Program-made: the position numbers and the translations under genes
The notes under the pieces: generated by a model
Databases searched by the model: none
Told to the model about the DNA's origin: nothing
Seen by the model: only the letters and a program-made list of their open reading frames with translations
Shown here: positions 32,831-40,978 of the stretch, piece by piece
Numbering within the stretch: position 1 is the first letter of the stretch
How the letters are laid out: each line of letters starts with the position of its first letter
NCBI GenBank assembly: GCA_039915945.1
Contig: JBDSMH010000032.1
Span: 1-64,000 of the forward strand
From: DATLFA01 sp039915945
Lineage (GTDB): Bacteria; Actinomycetota; Acidimicrobiia; Acidimicrobiales; WLNW01
DNA: 64,000 bases
Direction of reading: 5' to 3'

Positions 32831-32941
32831 CGTGATGCTCCTCCAACGCAAGCGCGACGCGCGAGGTACAGACGTTGCCGGGAAGCGGGCCAATTGTAGT
32901 TGTCCACGTCGCTCGGCGTCAGGTGGTGTCGGCCGTTGGCC

Positions 32942-34202
32942 CTACGACAGCAACAGCGCGGCAACCGGAAAGATCGTCATGGCGATGCCCGCGATCGCGG
33001 TCGCGACGATCGACGGCCACCGCGATCGGAACTCGCCCAACACCCCGTTCGATCGACTGAGGATGATGATCAACAGGATCAACGGCGGCGCCGTCAGCCC
33101 GTTGGAGATCGCCGCGAGGTAGAGCGCACGAATCGGGTTGACACCGAACGCCAGCAACGCGAGACCGACGGCCATCGAACCGACGATCACCGCGTAGAAA
33201 CCGGGCGCCTCCTTGAGCTTGCGGCTGAGGCCCTCGTCCCAATGAAACGCCTCGGCCACCGCGTACGCCGTCGACCCCGCCAAAACCGGCACCGCCAGCA
33301 AGCCCAGTCCGAGGATCCCCACCGCGAAGAGCACTTTGGCGAAGCTTCCGGCGAGGGGCTCGAGCGCCTGCGCCGCTTGTTCGGCGCTGCCGATGTCGAC
33401 CGAACCCGACGCGCCGAGTGTCACGGCCGCGGTGCACATGATGGCGAACATCGTGCCGACGCCCGACAGCATCCCTGTCCACACAGCGACGCGCATCGCG
33501 ATGAGATGGGCACGATCGATGGACTCGGTCGGTCGGTCCGCGCGCTCTTCGACTTCCTCAGATGCCTGCCAGAAGAACAGGTATGGGGAAATCGTCGTGC
33601 CCGCGATCGCGGTGAGGGCGATCATGTTGGTCGCATCGACGGGGAAGCGGGGGACGAAGGTCCGCGCGATCACCGTTCCCCAATCGACGTGCACTACGCC
33701 GAGCACGAAGACGTACGCGAGCAACGACAACGCGAACCATCGCAGTACCCGTGAGTAACGGTGATACGGCACGGCGATTTCGGCGAACGCCATGCCCACG
33801 GCCAACACGACGACGCCCGCGCTCGCCGGCAGCGGTACCAGCAGCCGCAGCGCGGCGCCCATCGACGCCAGGTCGGCCGCGATGTTCAAGGTGTTGGCGA
33901 GCGTGACGAGGACGACGGCCATGACGAGGACCCAGCGGGGAAAGCGCTCGCGGATGAGCGTGCCGAGCCCTTTGCCGGTCACCAAGCCGAGGCGCGCCGT
34001 CGACTCCTGCACACCGATCGCGAGTGGGAGCAGCAACGGAGCCATCCAAAGCAGCGAGAGACCCTAGGCTCCGCCAACTTGTGAATAGGTGCCGATTCCC
34101 GAAGGGTCGTCGTCGGCCGCGCCGGTGACGATGCCCGGGCCCAGGCGTTTGAAATAGCCGTGGCCTCTCAGCGATGCCCGCCCGGGGGTGATGTGCGCTC
34201 AC
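32942..34202 (-). pseudogene. Nramp-type metal transporter, broken by a frameshift and an amber codon
   Basis: From ATG 34045 leftward is a 367-residue Nramp-like body (IGVQESTARLGLVTGKGLGT, AIAGTTISPYLFFWQASEEV). TM1 is missing from it but is encoded just upstream in the same frame: KRLGPGIVTGAADDDPSGIG then TYSQVGGA, followed by TAG at 34066-34064 where homologues continue with an aromatic residue, then GLSLLW into the body. Further upstream, a start with ribosome site (AGGGG before GTG 34202, VSAHHPRAGIAER) lies one frame off. TM1 has D-P-S-G instead of canonical D-P-G-N, and TM6 T-I-S-P-Y instead of M-P-H, marking a divergent Nramp clade of uncertain metal. Confidence 0.75.
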
Positions 34203-34233
34203 GCTCGACCCCTGCCGGTTGCCGTCGGTCGCG

Positions 34234-34611
34234 CTATTGCGACTCACCGATCACGTCTTCGATGCCGGTGCCGCCGGCAAGGCCTGTCGGTTCATCGTCG
34301 GCTTGGTGCTTGGCGTGTTGGATGCACGTGACGATGTTGTTCTGTGTGTCGGCGTAGGTGCCGGCGGTGTTGCCTTTGTACAACTGGTAGAGCCCCTCCC
34401 AGCCTTCGAAGAAGCCGGCGTACCACAGCCCGTCAGAGAGATCGGCGCCCCGGATGATGCCCCACGTGAGCTCGTCGACGGTTTCGGTCCAACGCAGGAT
34501 CTTGGTCATGACCGCGAGGACCGTTTCGTAGTCGGGTATGTCCGACGGCGCGATCGACATGCCGAACTGGGAGAGGTTCTCCGAGCAGAAGTCTTGGAAC
34601 GTCCGCGCCAT
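34234..34611 (-). CDS. Uncharacterised small soluble protein
   Basis: 125 residues from ATG 34611 (AGGAG six bases upstream; the ATG three bases earlier is an alternative). Contains TFQDFCSENLSQFGMSIAPS, DIPDYETVLAVMTKILRWTE, an aromatic cluster GLWYAGFFEGWEGLYQLYKG and NIVTCIQHAKHQADDEPTGL. Helical and soluble, without signal peptide. No family is recognised. It sits just upstream of the broken Nramp gene on the same strand. Confidence 0.6.
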   Translation of the reverse strand: MARTFQDFCSENLSQFGMSIAPSDIPDYETVLAVMTKILRWTETVDELTWGIIRGADLSDGLWYAGFFEGWEGLYQLYKGNTAGTYADTQNNIVTCIQHAKHQADDEPTGLAGGTGIEDVIGESQ

Positions 34612-34913
34612 CATGATCTCCTTCTGTTGCTCGGGCCGAGCCTAGGTCACCGCTGACCAACGACCAATCGTCAACGTTGACCATCAAGGCGGACCGTTGC
34701 CTTGGCGACATTCTGAGTATGGACGCACCGATGTATCCCGTCGAGATCGAGCGGTGGTTGTCACCAATGCTCATCGCCCCCGTTGTCAGGTGGGCCGTGT
34801 GATCGCGTTGTGGGTGAGTGGATGGCTCGTCGGTTCGACGATCGGATGGGTGGTCGTCCGTTCGTTTCTGCGTTCGGGAGTGAACGGCGAATCGCGAACT
34901 GTACGATCTCCCA
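34612..34913. other. 302-base stretch without a confident gene
   Basis: Between two divergent genes. On the plus strand a 27-codon frame from ATG 34720 (MDAPMYPVEIERWLSPMLIA) ends at 34803, and overlapping it a GTG at 34801 opens a frame with one hydrophobic helix (MIALWVSGWLVGSTIGWVVV). Neither has a good ribosome site, and the second runs into the next gene, so I do not call them. Confidence 0.4.
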
Positions 34914-35738
34914 ATGTCACGATGGGAACGAGCACTGGTTACCGGTGCATCCTCGGGGATCGGTGCCGAGTTTGCTCGCGTGCTCGCTGCCGAACACATC
35001 AACCTCGTTCTCGTAGCGCGCCGCCAAGAGCTGCTCGACGAACTCGCTGCCGAACTTCGCGGTGAAGGCGTCGAGGTCGAGGTCATTCGCGCCGACCTTG
35101 CCGATCGCGCGCAGCTCGAGATCGTCGCCGAGCGCGTCGCTCGCACCGACGCGCCGATCGACTTGTTGATCAACAATGCGGGCATCGCGGTGTCCGGCGC
35201 GTTTCACGAGCAGCCGCTGGAGCGTCACGAAGAACTCGTAGCGGTGTGTGCCCTGGCGCCGATGGTCCTCACCCACGCGGCGATTCGAGCGATGTCGGCG
35301 CGAGCGACGCGGGGCAACATCATCAACGTGTCGTCGGTCTGCGGCAGCGGGCCCATCACTGGGCTGGCGAGTTACAGCGCAAGCAAAGGGTTCCTCAACA
35401 ATCTGTCGCAAGCGGCGTCCGCCGAGATCGTTGGTGGCAACGTGTTCGTCACCACGGTGATGCCAGGGCCGACGCGCACCACCATCGATGACCTGCCCGG
35501 CGCGCCGGTCGACAAGAGCGGCGCCGAAGTGATGGACCCGCGAGATGTTGCTGCCCAGTCGCTCGACGCGGCCGCCAAGGGCCGCCGCCATTTCGTGCCG
35601 GGCTTCGTCAACCAGGTGCGCACCGCGCTGACCCCGCGCTTCAGCGGCGGCGCATTTGGCACGGGCCGCAATGCGGTGATGGCCGTCGCCCGCAAGCCCT
35701 CGCATGTCGCCAGACGGCTCCTCGCTCGCCTGCGGTAG
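34914..35738 (+). CDS. Short-chain dehydrogenase/reductase (SDR)
   Basis: 274 residues, classical SDR: cofactor loop VTGASSGIGAEFARVLA, NNAG (LLINNAGIAVSG), catalytic Ser region INVSSVCGSG, and Y-S-A-S-K (LASYSASKGFLNNLSQ). The residue pattern after strand 2 (LVLVARRQELLDEL) has Arg-Arg, which favours NADP(H). Length and the C-terminal extension (RTALTPRFSGGAFGTGRNAV) resemble actinobacterial ketoacyl/carbonyl reductases of the DltE-like kind. It is followed 11 bases later by an alpha/beta hydrolase, probably in one transcript. Substrate unknown. Confidence 0.9.
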   Translation: MSRWERALVTGASSGIGAEFARVLAAEHINLVLVARRQELLDELAAELRGEGVEVEVIRADLADRAQLEIVAERVARTDAPIDLLINNAGIAVSGAFHEQPLERHEELVAVCALAPMVLTHAAIRAMSARATRGNIINVSSVCGSGPITGLASYSASKGFLNNLSQAASAEIVGGNVFVTTVMPGPTRTTIDDLPGAPVDKSGAEVMDPRDVAAQSLDAAAKGRRHFVPGFVNQVRTALTPRFSGGAFGTGRNAVMAVARKPSHVARRLLARLR

Positions 35739-35749
35739 AGTCCGCGCCC

Positions 35750-36631
35750 GTGGTGCAGCGCATCGACGCAGGGGTTCTCGACGTCGCCTACAACGACTCC
35801 GGCCCGGCAAACGGTCGACCGGTCGTGCTCTTGCACGGTTTCCCGTACGACGCGCACGCGTACGACGAAGTGGTGCCCTTGTTGGTCGCCGCCGGGCGAC
35901 GCGTTGTGGTGCCGTATCTACGCGGCTACGGACCTACGACCTTCCGCGCGCCCGACGCACCGCGCTCGGGACAGCAAGCGTCGCTCGCCCATGACCTGCT
36001 GGCACTCGTCGAGGCGCTCGATCTCGACCGCGTGGTGCTGGGCGGCTTCGATTGGGGTGGGCGGGCGGCGTGCATCATGGCGGCACTATGGCCCGAGCGC
36101 GTACGTGGTCTGGTGACGTGCGGTGGCTACAACACGTTGGATGTCGCGGGCTCGGCGCGTCCGGCACCACCGGTTGTCGAGCACGCGCTGTGGTACCAGT
36201 ACTACTTCCACGGCGAGCGGGGCCGCGCTGGTCTCGATCAACACCGTTACGACTTCTGCAAGCTCCTCTGGGGCCTTTGGTCGCCACAGTGGCGCTTCGA
36301 CGAGGCGACCTACGCGCAGACCGCGGCATCGTTCGACAATCCCGATTTCGTCGATGTCGTCGTCCACTCGTACCGCCACCGCTTTGCGCTCGTGCCCGGT
36401 GATCCCGCGGTCGAAGCAACCGAGCAGCGTCTCGCGGATCGTCCGTCGATCAGCGTGCCCACGATCTCGCTGCACGGTGGCGACAACGGCGTCGCTCCGG
36501 TGTCGACACCCGAACGAAACCGGCACCTGTTCACCGGCGAGTTCGAACGCTTCGTGCTCCCGGGCATAGGCCACAACGTGCCGCAGGAAGCGCCCCGAGA
36601 GTTCGCTGAGGCGATCCTCACGCTGCGCTGA
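35750..36631 (+). CDS. Alpha/beta hydrolase with Asp nucleophile (epoxide hydrolase/dehalogenase type)
   Basis: 293 residues from GTG 35750. Oxyanion region VVLLHGFPYDAHAYDEVVPL, DLRGYG-like PYLRGYGPTTF, nucleophile elbow GGFDWGGRAACI with Asp in place of Ser, and the late catalytic His in LPGIGHNVPQEAP. The Asp nucleophile is shared by epoxide hydrolases and haloalkane dehalogenases. A cap domain (about residues 130-215) carries W-Y-Q-Y-Y-F-H and W-G-L-W. Substrate is unknown; the neighbouring SDR suggests a shared pathway. Confidence 0.85.
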   Translation: MVQRIDAGVLDVAYNDSGPANGRPVVLLHGFPYDAHAYDEVVPLLVAAGRRVVVPYLRGYGPTTFRAPDAPRSGQQASLAHDLLALVEALDLDRVVLGGFDWGGRAACIMAALWPERVRGLVTCGGYNTLDVAGSARPAPPVVEHALWYQYYFHGERGRAGLDQHRYDFCKLLWGLWSPQWRFDEATYAQTAASFDNPDFVDVVVHSYRHRFALVPGDPAVEATEQRLADRPSISVPTISLHGGDNGVAPVSTPERNRHLFTGEFERFVLPGIGHNVPQEAPREFAEAILTLR

Positions 36632-36792
36632 CGTCCAGCGGCGTCAACCGGCGCCAAACGTCGTGCGCACGAGCGCCGATGAGTCGTTCAACGCAGTGAG
36701 AAATTCGTCGGGGGGTGCGGGCTTTGGCCAACTCGACTGAGTAGGACCGCCGGCGGTAGTCGAGTGAGCAGCCCACCGCGGCACGTGCTTGC

Positions 36793-37101
36793 ATGGTGCC
36801 CATGCTGCGCCGTCTGATGTTGCTCTCGATTGAAAACGCTCCCGCCGACCACGTCGAGCGAATGCGCGGTGCGCTCGCTGCCGCGGCCGACAATGTCGAT
36901 GGCGTGGTCTCGAGCGTGGTGCACGACGCGCTGCCGATCAACAAGTCGCCGTGCACACTCGTTTGGGAAACGGTCTTCGCCGATCAAGACGCCCTCGACG
37001 TCTATCGCGATCATCCGTATCACACCGACGTTCTCATCCCGCTCTTCACCGCGATTCAGTTCAACGCGACGACCGCCTTCGTCGACGCATCGGGCGCATA
37101 G
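36793..37101 (+). CDS. Dabb (stress-responsive alpha/beta barrel) domain protein
   Basis: About 102 residues with the ferredoxin-like Dabb pattern: LRRLMLLSIENAPADHVERM, GVVSSVVHDALPINKSPCTL, VWETVFADQDALDVYRDHPY and H-T-D-V-L-I-P. These form dimers, some with enzymatic roles in polyketide cyclisation or monooxygenation. The start ATG 36793 is tentative; ATG 36802 is equally possible. It lies nine bases before the next hydrolase gene. Confidence 0.78.
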   Translation: MVPMLRRLMLLSIENAPADHVERMRGALAAAADNVDGVVSSVVHDALPINKSPCTLVWETVFADQDALDVYRDHPYHTDVLIPLFTAIQFNATTAFVDASGA

Positions 37102-37110
37102 GCAAGGACA

Positions 37111-37893
37111 GTGCCGACACAGCAGTTGAATGGTGCCGCGCTCTGCTACGAAGTGACGGGCACCGGCCCCTCGATCGTGTTTGCCCACGGTGGTGAAGGC
37201 ACGCGGCTGCACTGGTGGGCACAGGTCGCGGCGCTGCAAGATCGATTCCGCTGCGTCACCTACGACGCTCGCGGTTTTGGTCAAAGCGCGGTGGGCGACG
37301 TTCCGCCGACCGACAACATCCATCGCGACGATCTGCTGGCATTGACGGATCATCTCGAGATCGAGCGAGCGCACCTCGTCGGTCAGTCGATGGGCGGTCT
37401 TGCCGTCTCCGGCGTCGCCATCGCCGCACCGCAGCGCGTCGATCGCCTCGTGATGTCCGATACCCCGTTCAACTTCGCCACCGCCGCGCTGGCCGAGTGG
37501 TCGGTGTTGATGATGGACAAGATCACCAACAACGGGTTCGATGTGCTCGAACACCTTTTCGCGCCGGGCTTCGATCGGCGTTGCCCGGACTTGTCCTATC
37601 TCTACCGCGCGCTCAGCCGGCTCAACCCGAAGCGCGATGACCCGCGCGGACTCGACGCCTACGAGGCGTGGCGGGATCAGCCGGTGGGGGACTATCGCGA
37701 CTTTCCCGTACCCACGCTGTTCATCGTGGGGACCGAGGACGAGCTCACGCTGCCTTGGTTGATGCGGGCCACGGCCGCGGCCGTCGGTGGTTCGACGTTG
37801 GTCGAGATCGAGGGCGCCGGTCATTCTCCCTACGCGGAGCAAACCGCGCGCTACAACGAAGTCCTCGAGCGGTTCCTATCGCCGTCTTCGTAG
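37111..37893 (+). CDS. Alpha/beta hydrolase (Ser nucleophile)
   Basis: 260 residues from GTG 37111. IVFAHGGEGTRLHWWAQVAA (oxyanion), VTYDARGFGQSAVGDVPPTD, nucleophile elbow LVGQSMGGLAVSG, acid region FIVGTEDELT and His in IEGAGHSPYAEQ. This is the usual layout of carboxylesterases and C-C or lactone hydrolases such as 3-oxoadipate enol-lactonase. It follows the Dabb gene closely, so the two are likely co-transcribed. Exact substrate cannot be told. Confidence 0.87.
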   Translation: MPTQQLNGAALCYEVTGTGPSIVFAHGGEGTRLHWWAQVAALQDRFRCVTYDARGFGQSAVGDVPPTDNIHRDDLLALTDHLEIERAHLVGQSMGGLAVSGVAIAAPQRVDRLVMSDTPFNFATAALAEWSVLMMDKITNNGFDVLEHLFAPGFDRRCPDLSYLYRALSRLNPKRDDPRGLDAYEAWRDQPVGDYRDFPVPTLFIVGTEDELTLPWLMRATAAAVGGSTLVEIEGAGHSPYAEQTARYNEVLERFLSPSS

Positions 37894-37949
37894 AACTCGA
37901 CAACTAGATTTTTCGTCGTCACCTATAGGGCGAACGACGGAGAGCTGGC

Positions 37950-38195
37950 ATGGAGCGAGGCAACGAGGTCGGGCAACCGGCCGCCGCACCGGCAACAACC
38001 GCAAATGTCGGCACCGTTTCGAATTCGGTCGACAACATGAGTGCCGACGTCGGCGGCGTCGACATGAGCGGGCTCAACATCAGCGTCGCCGGTGGCGCCG
38101 CGGGCGGGGGAGCCAAGCGCAAGGACGACGGCTCGCGCGCGGCAGATCCCGACGACGCCGACAGCCCCCCAGGCAGCGGGCCGACCGGCGCATGA
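37950..38195 (+). CDS. Small Asp/Asn/Gly-rich protein coupled to a ligase-like gene
   Basis: 81 residues, low in aromatic amino acids and without Cys. Order: EVGQPAAAPATTANVGTVSN, SVDNMSADVGGVDMSGLNIS, VAGGAAGGGAKRKDDG, then an acidic Pro/Gly tail. No signal peptide. Its stop overlaps the start of the next gene (A-T-G-A at 38192), so it is translated with it. The repeated hydrophobic-Asp/Asn-Ser/Gly pattern and Gly-rich break look like a leader/core peptide or a disordered partner, but I know no matching family. Confidence 0.55.
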   Translation: MERGNEVGQPAAAPATTANVGTVSNSVDNMSADVGGVDMSGLNISVAGGAAGGGAKRKDDGSRAADPDDADSPPGSGPTGA

Positions 38196-40010
38196 GCATC
38201 GTCGGCCTCGAGCACGAATACATCGTGCGCCGGGGCGAGACGGTGGTCGACTTCCGCGCGCTGCTGCACGATCTCGCAGTGCCGGGACGACGGCTCGACC
38301 CGGGGGATCCTCACGCCTATCGGCTGCGGTCGGGTGCGGCGCTGACGTGTGACGGTGCGGAGGCAGAGATCGCCACGCCGCCGGTCGATCTTGCGCCCGG
38401 CTTCGTGGATGCGATCGATGCGTGGGCCCGCGCGAGCACGGCCCAACTGCAAAGCGTCCTGGGTGCCGAGCACGCGCTCGAAGGTGTCTCGACACACATG
38501 TCGGTCGAGGTTCCCGACGAATCAGCGGCCGCGGTTGCCGCATTGTTCGCGCGCTATTTCGCGCCGGCGTTGATGTTGTTGTCCGACGGCATCGATTCAC
38601 CCGGGCTACTCGTGCGTCCTCGTTTCGGCCGCGTCGAACTCGGCACCGATTACACGTCAGGCCCGCATCGCCGGGCGGCGACGGCGCTCGCCGTTGGTGG
38701 CGTTCTCGCGTGCTTCGACGCTGCCAGTCGCGCGCGTTCTGTTGCGACGCTACCGCGCGCAATGCGCACCGACTTCGTGCCGGCGACCTCGCGCTGGGGT
38801 TGGTACGTCGACCGCCGTGCCTTCGGCATCGACCTTTACGAACACGGGCGCGCGGCACGTCTTCGTCGAGCCCGCAGCCTCGGCCACGACTGCGGACAGG
38901 ACGTGCTCGATCGCAGTTGGTCCTGCGCACGCGCTGCCCTCGCCGCTTTCGCTGCGCCGTCAGATCTCCACGACGCCGACGTCGTCGTCGCGGCGTCGGT
39001 GCCGTTGCCCTGCGAACACGATCGCGGTCGGCGAGCCTGATCTCGCGCCCCGCCGTCCGGATGCAACCTCGTTCGGTGACATCGTCGATTTGATGGAGCG
39101 TCCGGGCTTCTCCGTTCGAGCCGTGAGCGCGACGTGGGATTTCACTGTGTTCGCGGTGAAAGGGTCACGGACGGTGTACCTGAAAGTGCCGCGGCGCGAA
39201 CTCCCAGTGTTTCTCGCGGACCTACGCGCCGGTTGCCTCGACGGATGGCTGCGCCGGGCATTCCGCGCGCCGCACCAAGGACGCGTGTTGCGTAGCCATG
39301 CACAGGCGCTCGAACGCGCGGTGTTCGACGAAGTGGATCCGGCGGCGACGTTGACCGCGCCCGAGCGCGATCGTCACGGTCGTCCCGCGGTGGCTCGAGT
39401 GTCGACCGCGGTGATCGAAGAGACCGCGTCGCGCGTCGGTAAGAGTGTTGCGTACGTTTCGCCGCAGTCGTTCGTGCCTGGCGATGGTCGCCGCAACTGG
39501 CTTTGGCTACTCGTAGCGGTGCTCGCGGTGTTGCTCGTGGGTGGTGTTGCCGTGGCCCTCGCTGGTGGAGGCGACGACACCACTGTTGCGACGGCCACGA
39601 CGCAGGTCGCGACGTCATCGTCCGGCGTGGTGGCGAGTCCGGCGACCGCGCCGCTTGCCACGTCCGCGTCGACGGCACCGGCTCCGTTGCCGTCGGTGGT
39701 CATCCGCACCACGTTCGTGTTTCCGGTCACGACCTACACCGTCGTCATCGATGGGGCCGGCGCGCCACCATTCACGTACGCGTGGCGCATGATCGGCACC
39801 GAGACGCCCGAGTGTGCCGCACGCCTGCTCGTCGAGGGTCCTGACGATCGCAGCGTCACGTGGGACCATCCGCACCCTCCCTGCGCGGTCGGCACTGACC
39901 ACGCCGGCACGGTGATCGAGGCGGTGGGTACCAGCGCGACGATGCGGTTCACGTGCCGCTTTCAAGGCGCCGCCGAGTCCCTACAGCCCTGCAGCGTTAC
40001 CCGCTTGTAG
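38192..40010 (+). pseudogene. Glutamate-cysteine-ligase-like enzyme fused to a membrane-anchored domain, interrupted by a frameshift
   Basis: First frame from ATG 38192 runs to TGA at 39040: GLEHEYIVRRGETVVDFRAL, EAEIATPPVDLAPGFVDAID, RVELGTDYTSGPHRRAAT, resembling the N-terminal part of the glutamate-cysteine ligase/glutamine synthetase superfamily (G-x-E-x-E, E-x-x-T-P-P). Near 39020-39035 good codon use passes to a second frame: GEPDLAPRRPDATSFGDIVD, LKVPRRELPVFLADLRAGCL, one membrane helix (WLWLLVAVLAVLLVGGVAVA), an Ala/Thr stalk and a C-terminal domain with four Cys. A repaired protein would be about 605 residues. The alternative is two genes, the second starting at ATG 39093 without a ribosome site. 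Confidence 0.55.
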
Positions 40011-40093
40011 GCGGTCGGGCCACCTCGCGTGCACGGGAGGGAGGGCCACAGAGATCCTCTAGGATTCGGCCCACATTCACTGCAGGAGGAAAC

Positions 40094-40579
40094 GTGGTTC
40101 TCGCGGTTGGCGATCAAGTTCCGGATATCGAGTTGAAGACGATGGGCCCCGAGGGCGCACCGGTCTCGGTACGCACCAGCGACGTGTTGGGCAAGGGCAA
40201 AGTCGTGCTGTTCGCGGTGCCCGGTGCGTTCACACCCGGCTGCTCACGCGTGCACCTGCCCGGCTTCGTGACGCAGGCCGACGAGTTGAAGGCCAAGGGC
40301 GTCGACACCATCGCGTGTATCGCCGTCAACGATGCATGGGTCATGGAAGCGTGGGGCAAGGCGCACGACGTCGGCGACAAGATCGTCATGCTGGCCGACG
40401 GCAGTGGTGACTTCACCCGCGCCATCGATCTCGTCATGGACGGCACTGGCTTCGGGCTCGGCCTGCGGTCGCAGCGCTACGCCATGGTCATCGAAGACGG
40501 TGTGATCACACAACTCAATGTCGAGCCGACGGGCGGCATCAGCGTGAGCTCGTGCGAATCGGTGATGGCGGGCCTGTAA
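40094..40579 (+). CDS. Peroxiredoxin, Prx5/AhpE-like (redoxin family)
   Basis: 161 residues from GTG 40094, preceded by AGGAGG at 40084-40089. Active site PGAFTPGCSRVHLPGF with peroxidatic Cys; a second Cys in DTIACIAVND and one near the end (SVSSCESVM) could resolve. The N-terminus VGDQVPDIELKTMG and GVDTIACIAVNDAWVMEAWG are Prx5 marks. It reduces peroxides with thiol or glutaredoxin-type donors. The next gene, RidA, starts four bases after its stop. Confidence 0.92.
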   Translation: MVLAVGDQVPDIELKTMGPEGAPVSVRTSDVLGKGKVVLFAVPGAFTPGCSRVHLPGFVTQADELKAKGVDTIACIAVNDAWVMEAWGKAHDVGDKIVMLADGSGDFTRAIDLVMDGTGFGLGLRSQRYAMVIEDGVITQLNVEPTGGISVSSCESVMAGL

Positions 40580-40582
40580 CCG

Positions 40583-40978
40583 ATGTCGAAGAAACGCGAT
40601 GTACGTCGCTTCGGCACCGCCGCCGAGGCCGGCTACGGCTTCGCGCAGGCGGTGCGCGTCGGTAAGACGATCTACATCTCGGGACAGACTGCGTCGGCGG
40701 TCGACGGCGCCACCGATCCCGGTGGTGACATGACCGCGCAGATGCGCACGGCATACGCCCGCATCGTGAAGTTGCTCGACATGTACGGCGCGACGATCGG
40801 CAACGTCGTCGACGAGACGTTGTTCGTCACCGACATGGAGGCCGCGATCCCCGCTGCGGTCGCGGTGCGGCGCGAGGTCTACGGGGGCGTGTTCGACGTT
40901 GCCAGCACGCTCATCGGTGTCCAGCGCCTCGGGGGTGCAGACCTCCTGGTCGAGATCAAGTGCACCGCCCGGCTCTGA
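40583..40978 (+). CDS. RidA/YjgF/YER057c-family protein
   Basis: 131 residues, chorismate-mutase-like trimer fold: YGFAQAVRVGKTIYISGQTA, MTAQMRTAYARIVKLLDMYG, DETLFVTDMEAAIPAAVAVR and TLIGVQRLGGADLLVEIKCT. The position of the RidA catalytic Arg (R-V-x-x-L/A in canonical enzymes) here reads G-V-Q-R-L, so it may be one of the Arg-lacking subfamilies or use the later Arg. RidA deaminates reactive enamines from PLP enzymes, and a PLP aminotransferase follows with an 19-base overlap, which fits that role. Confidence 0.88.
   Translation: MSKKRDVRRFGTAAEAGYGFAQAVRVGKTIYISGQTASAVDGATDPGGDMTAQMRTAYARIVKLLDMYGATIGNVVDETLFVTDMEAAIPAAVAVRREVYGGVFDVASTLIGVQRLGGADLLVEIKCTARL

Noticed and set aside
34720..34920. 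Two overlapping small plus-strand frames, the second with a hydrophobic helix
   Set aside because: No ribosome site and the second frame runs into the SDR gene out of frame; too weak to call.
39142..39965. Minus-strand frames opposite the ligase-like gene
   Set aside because: Composition is Arg/Thr-rich and unlike protein; the plus strand has clear coding signals and a membrane helix.
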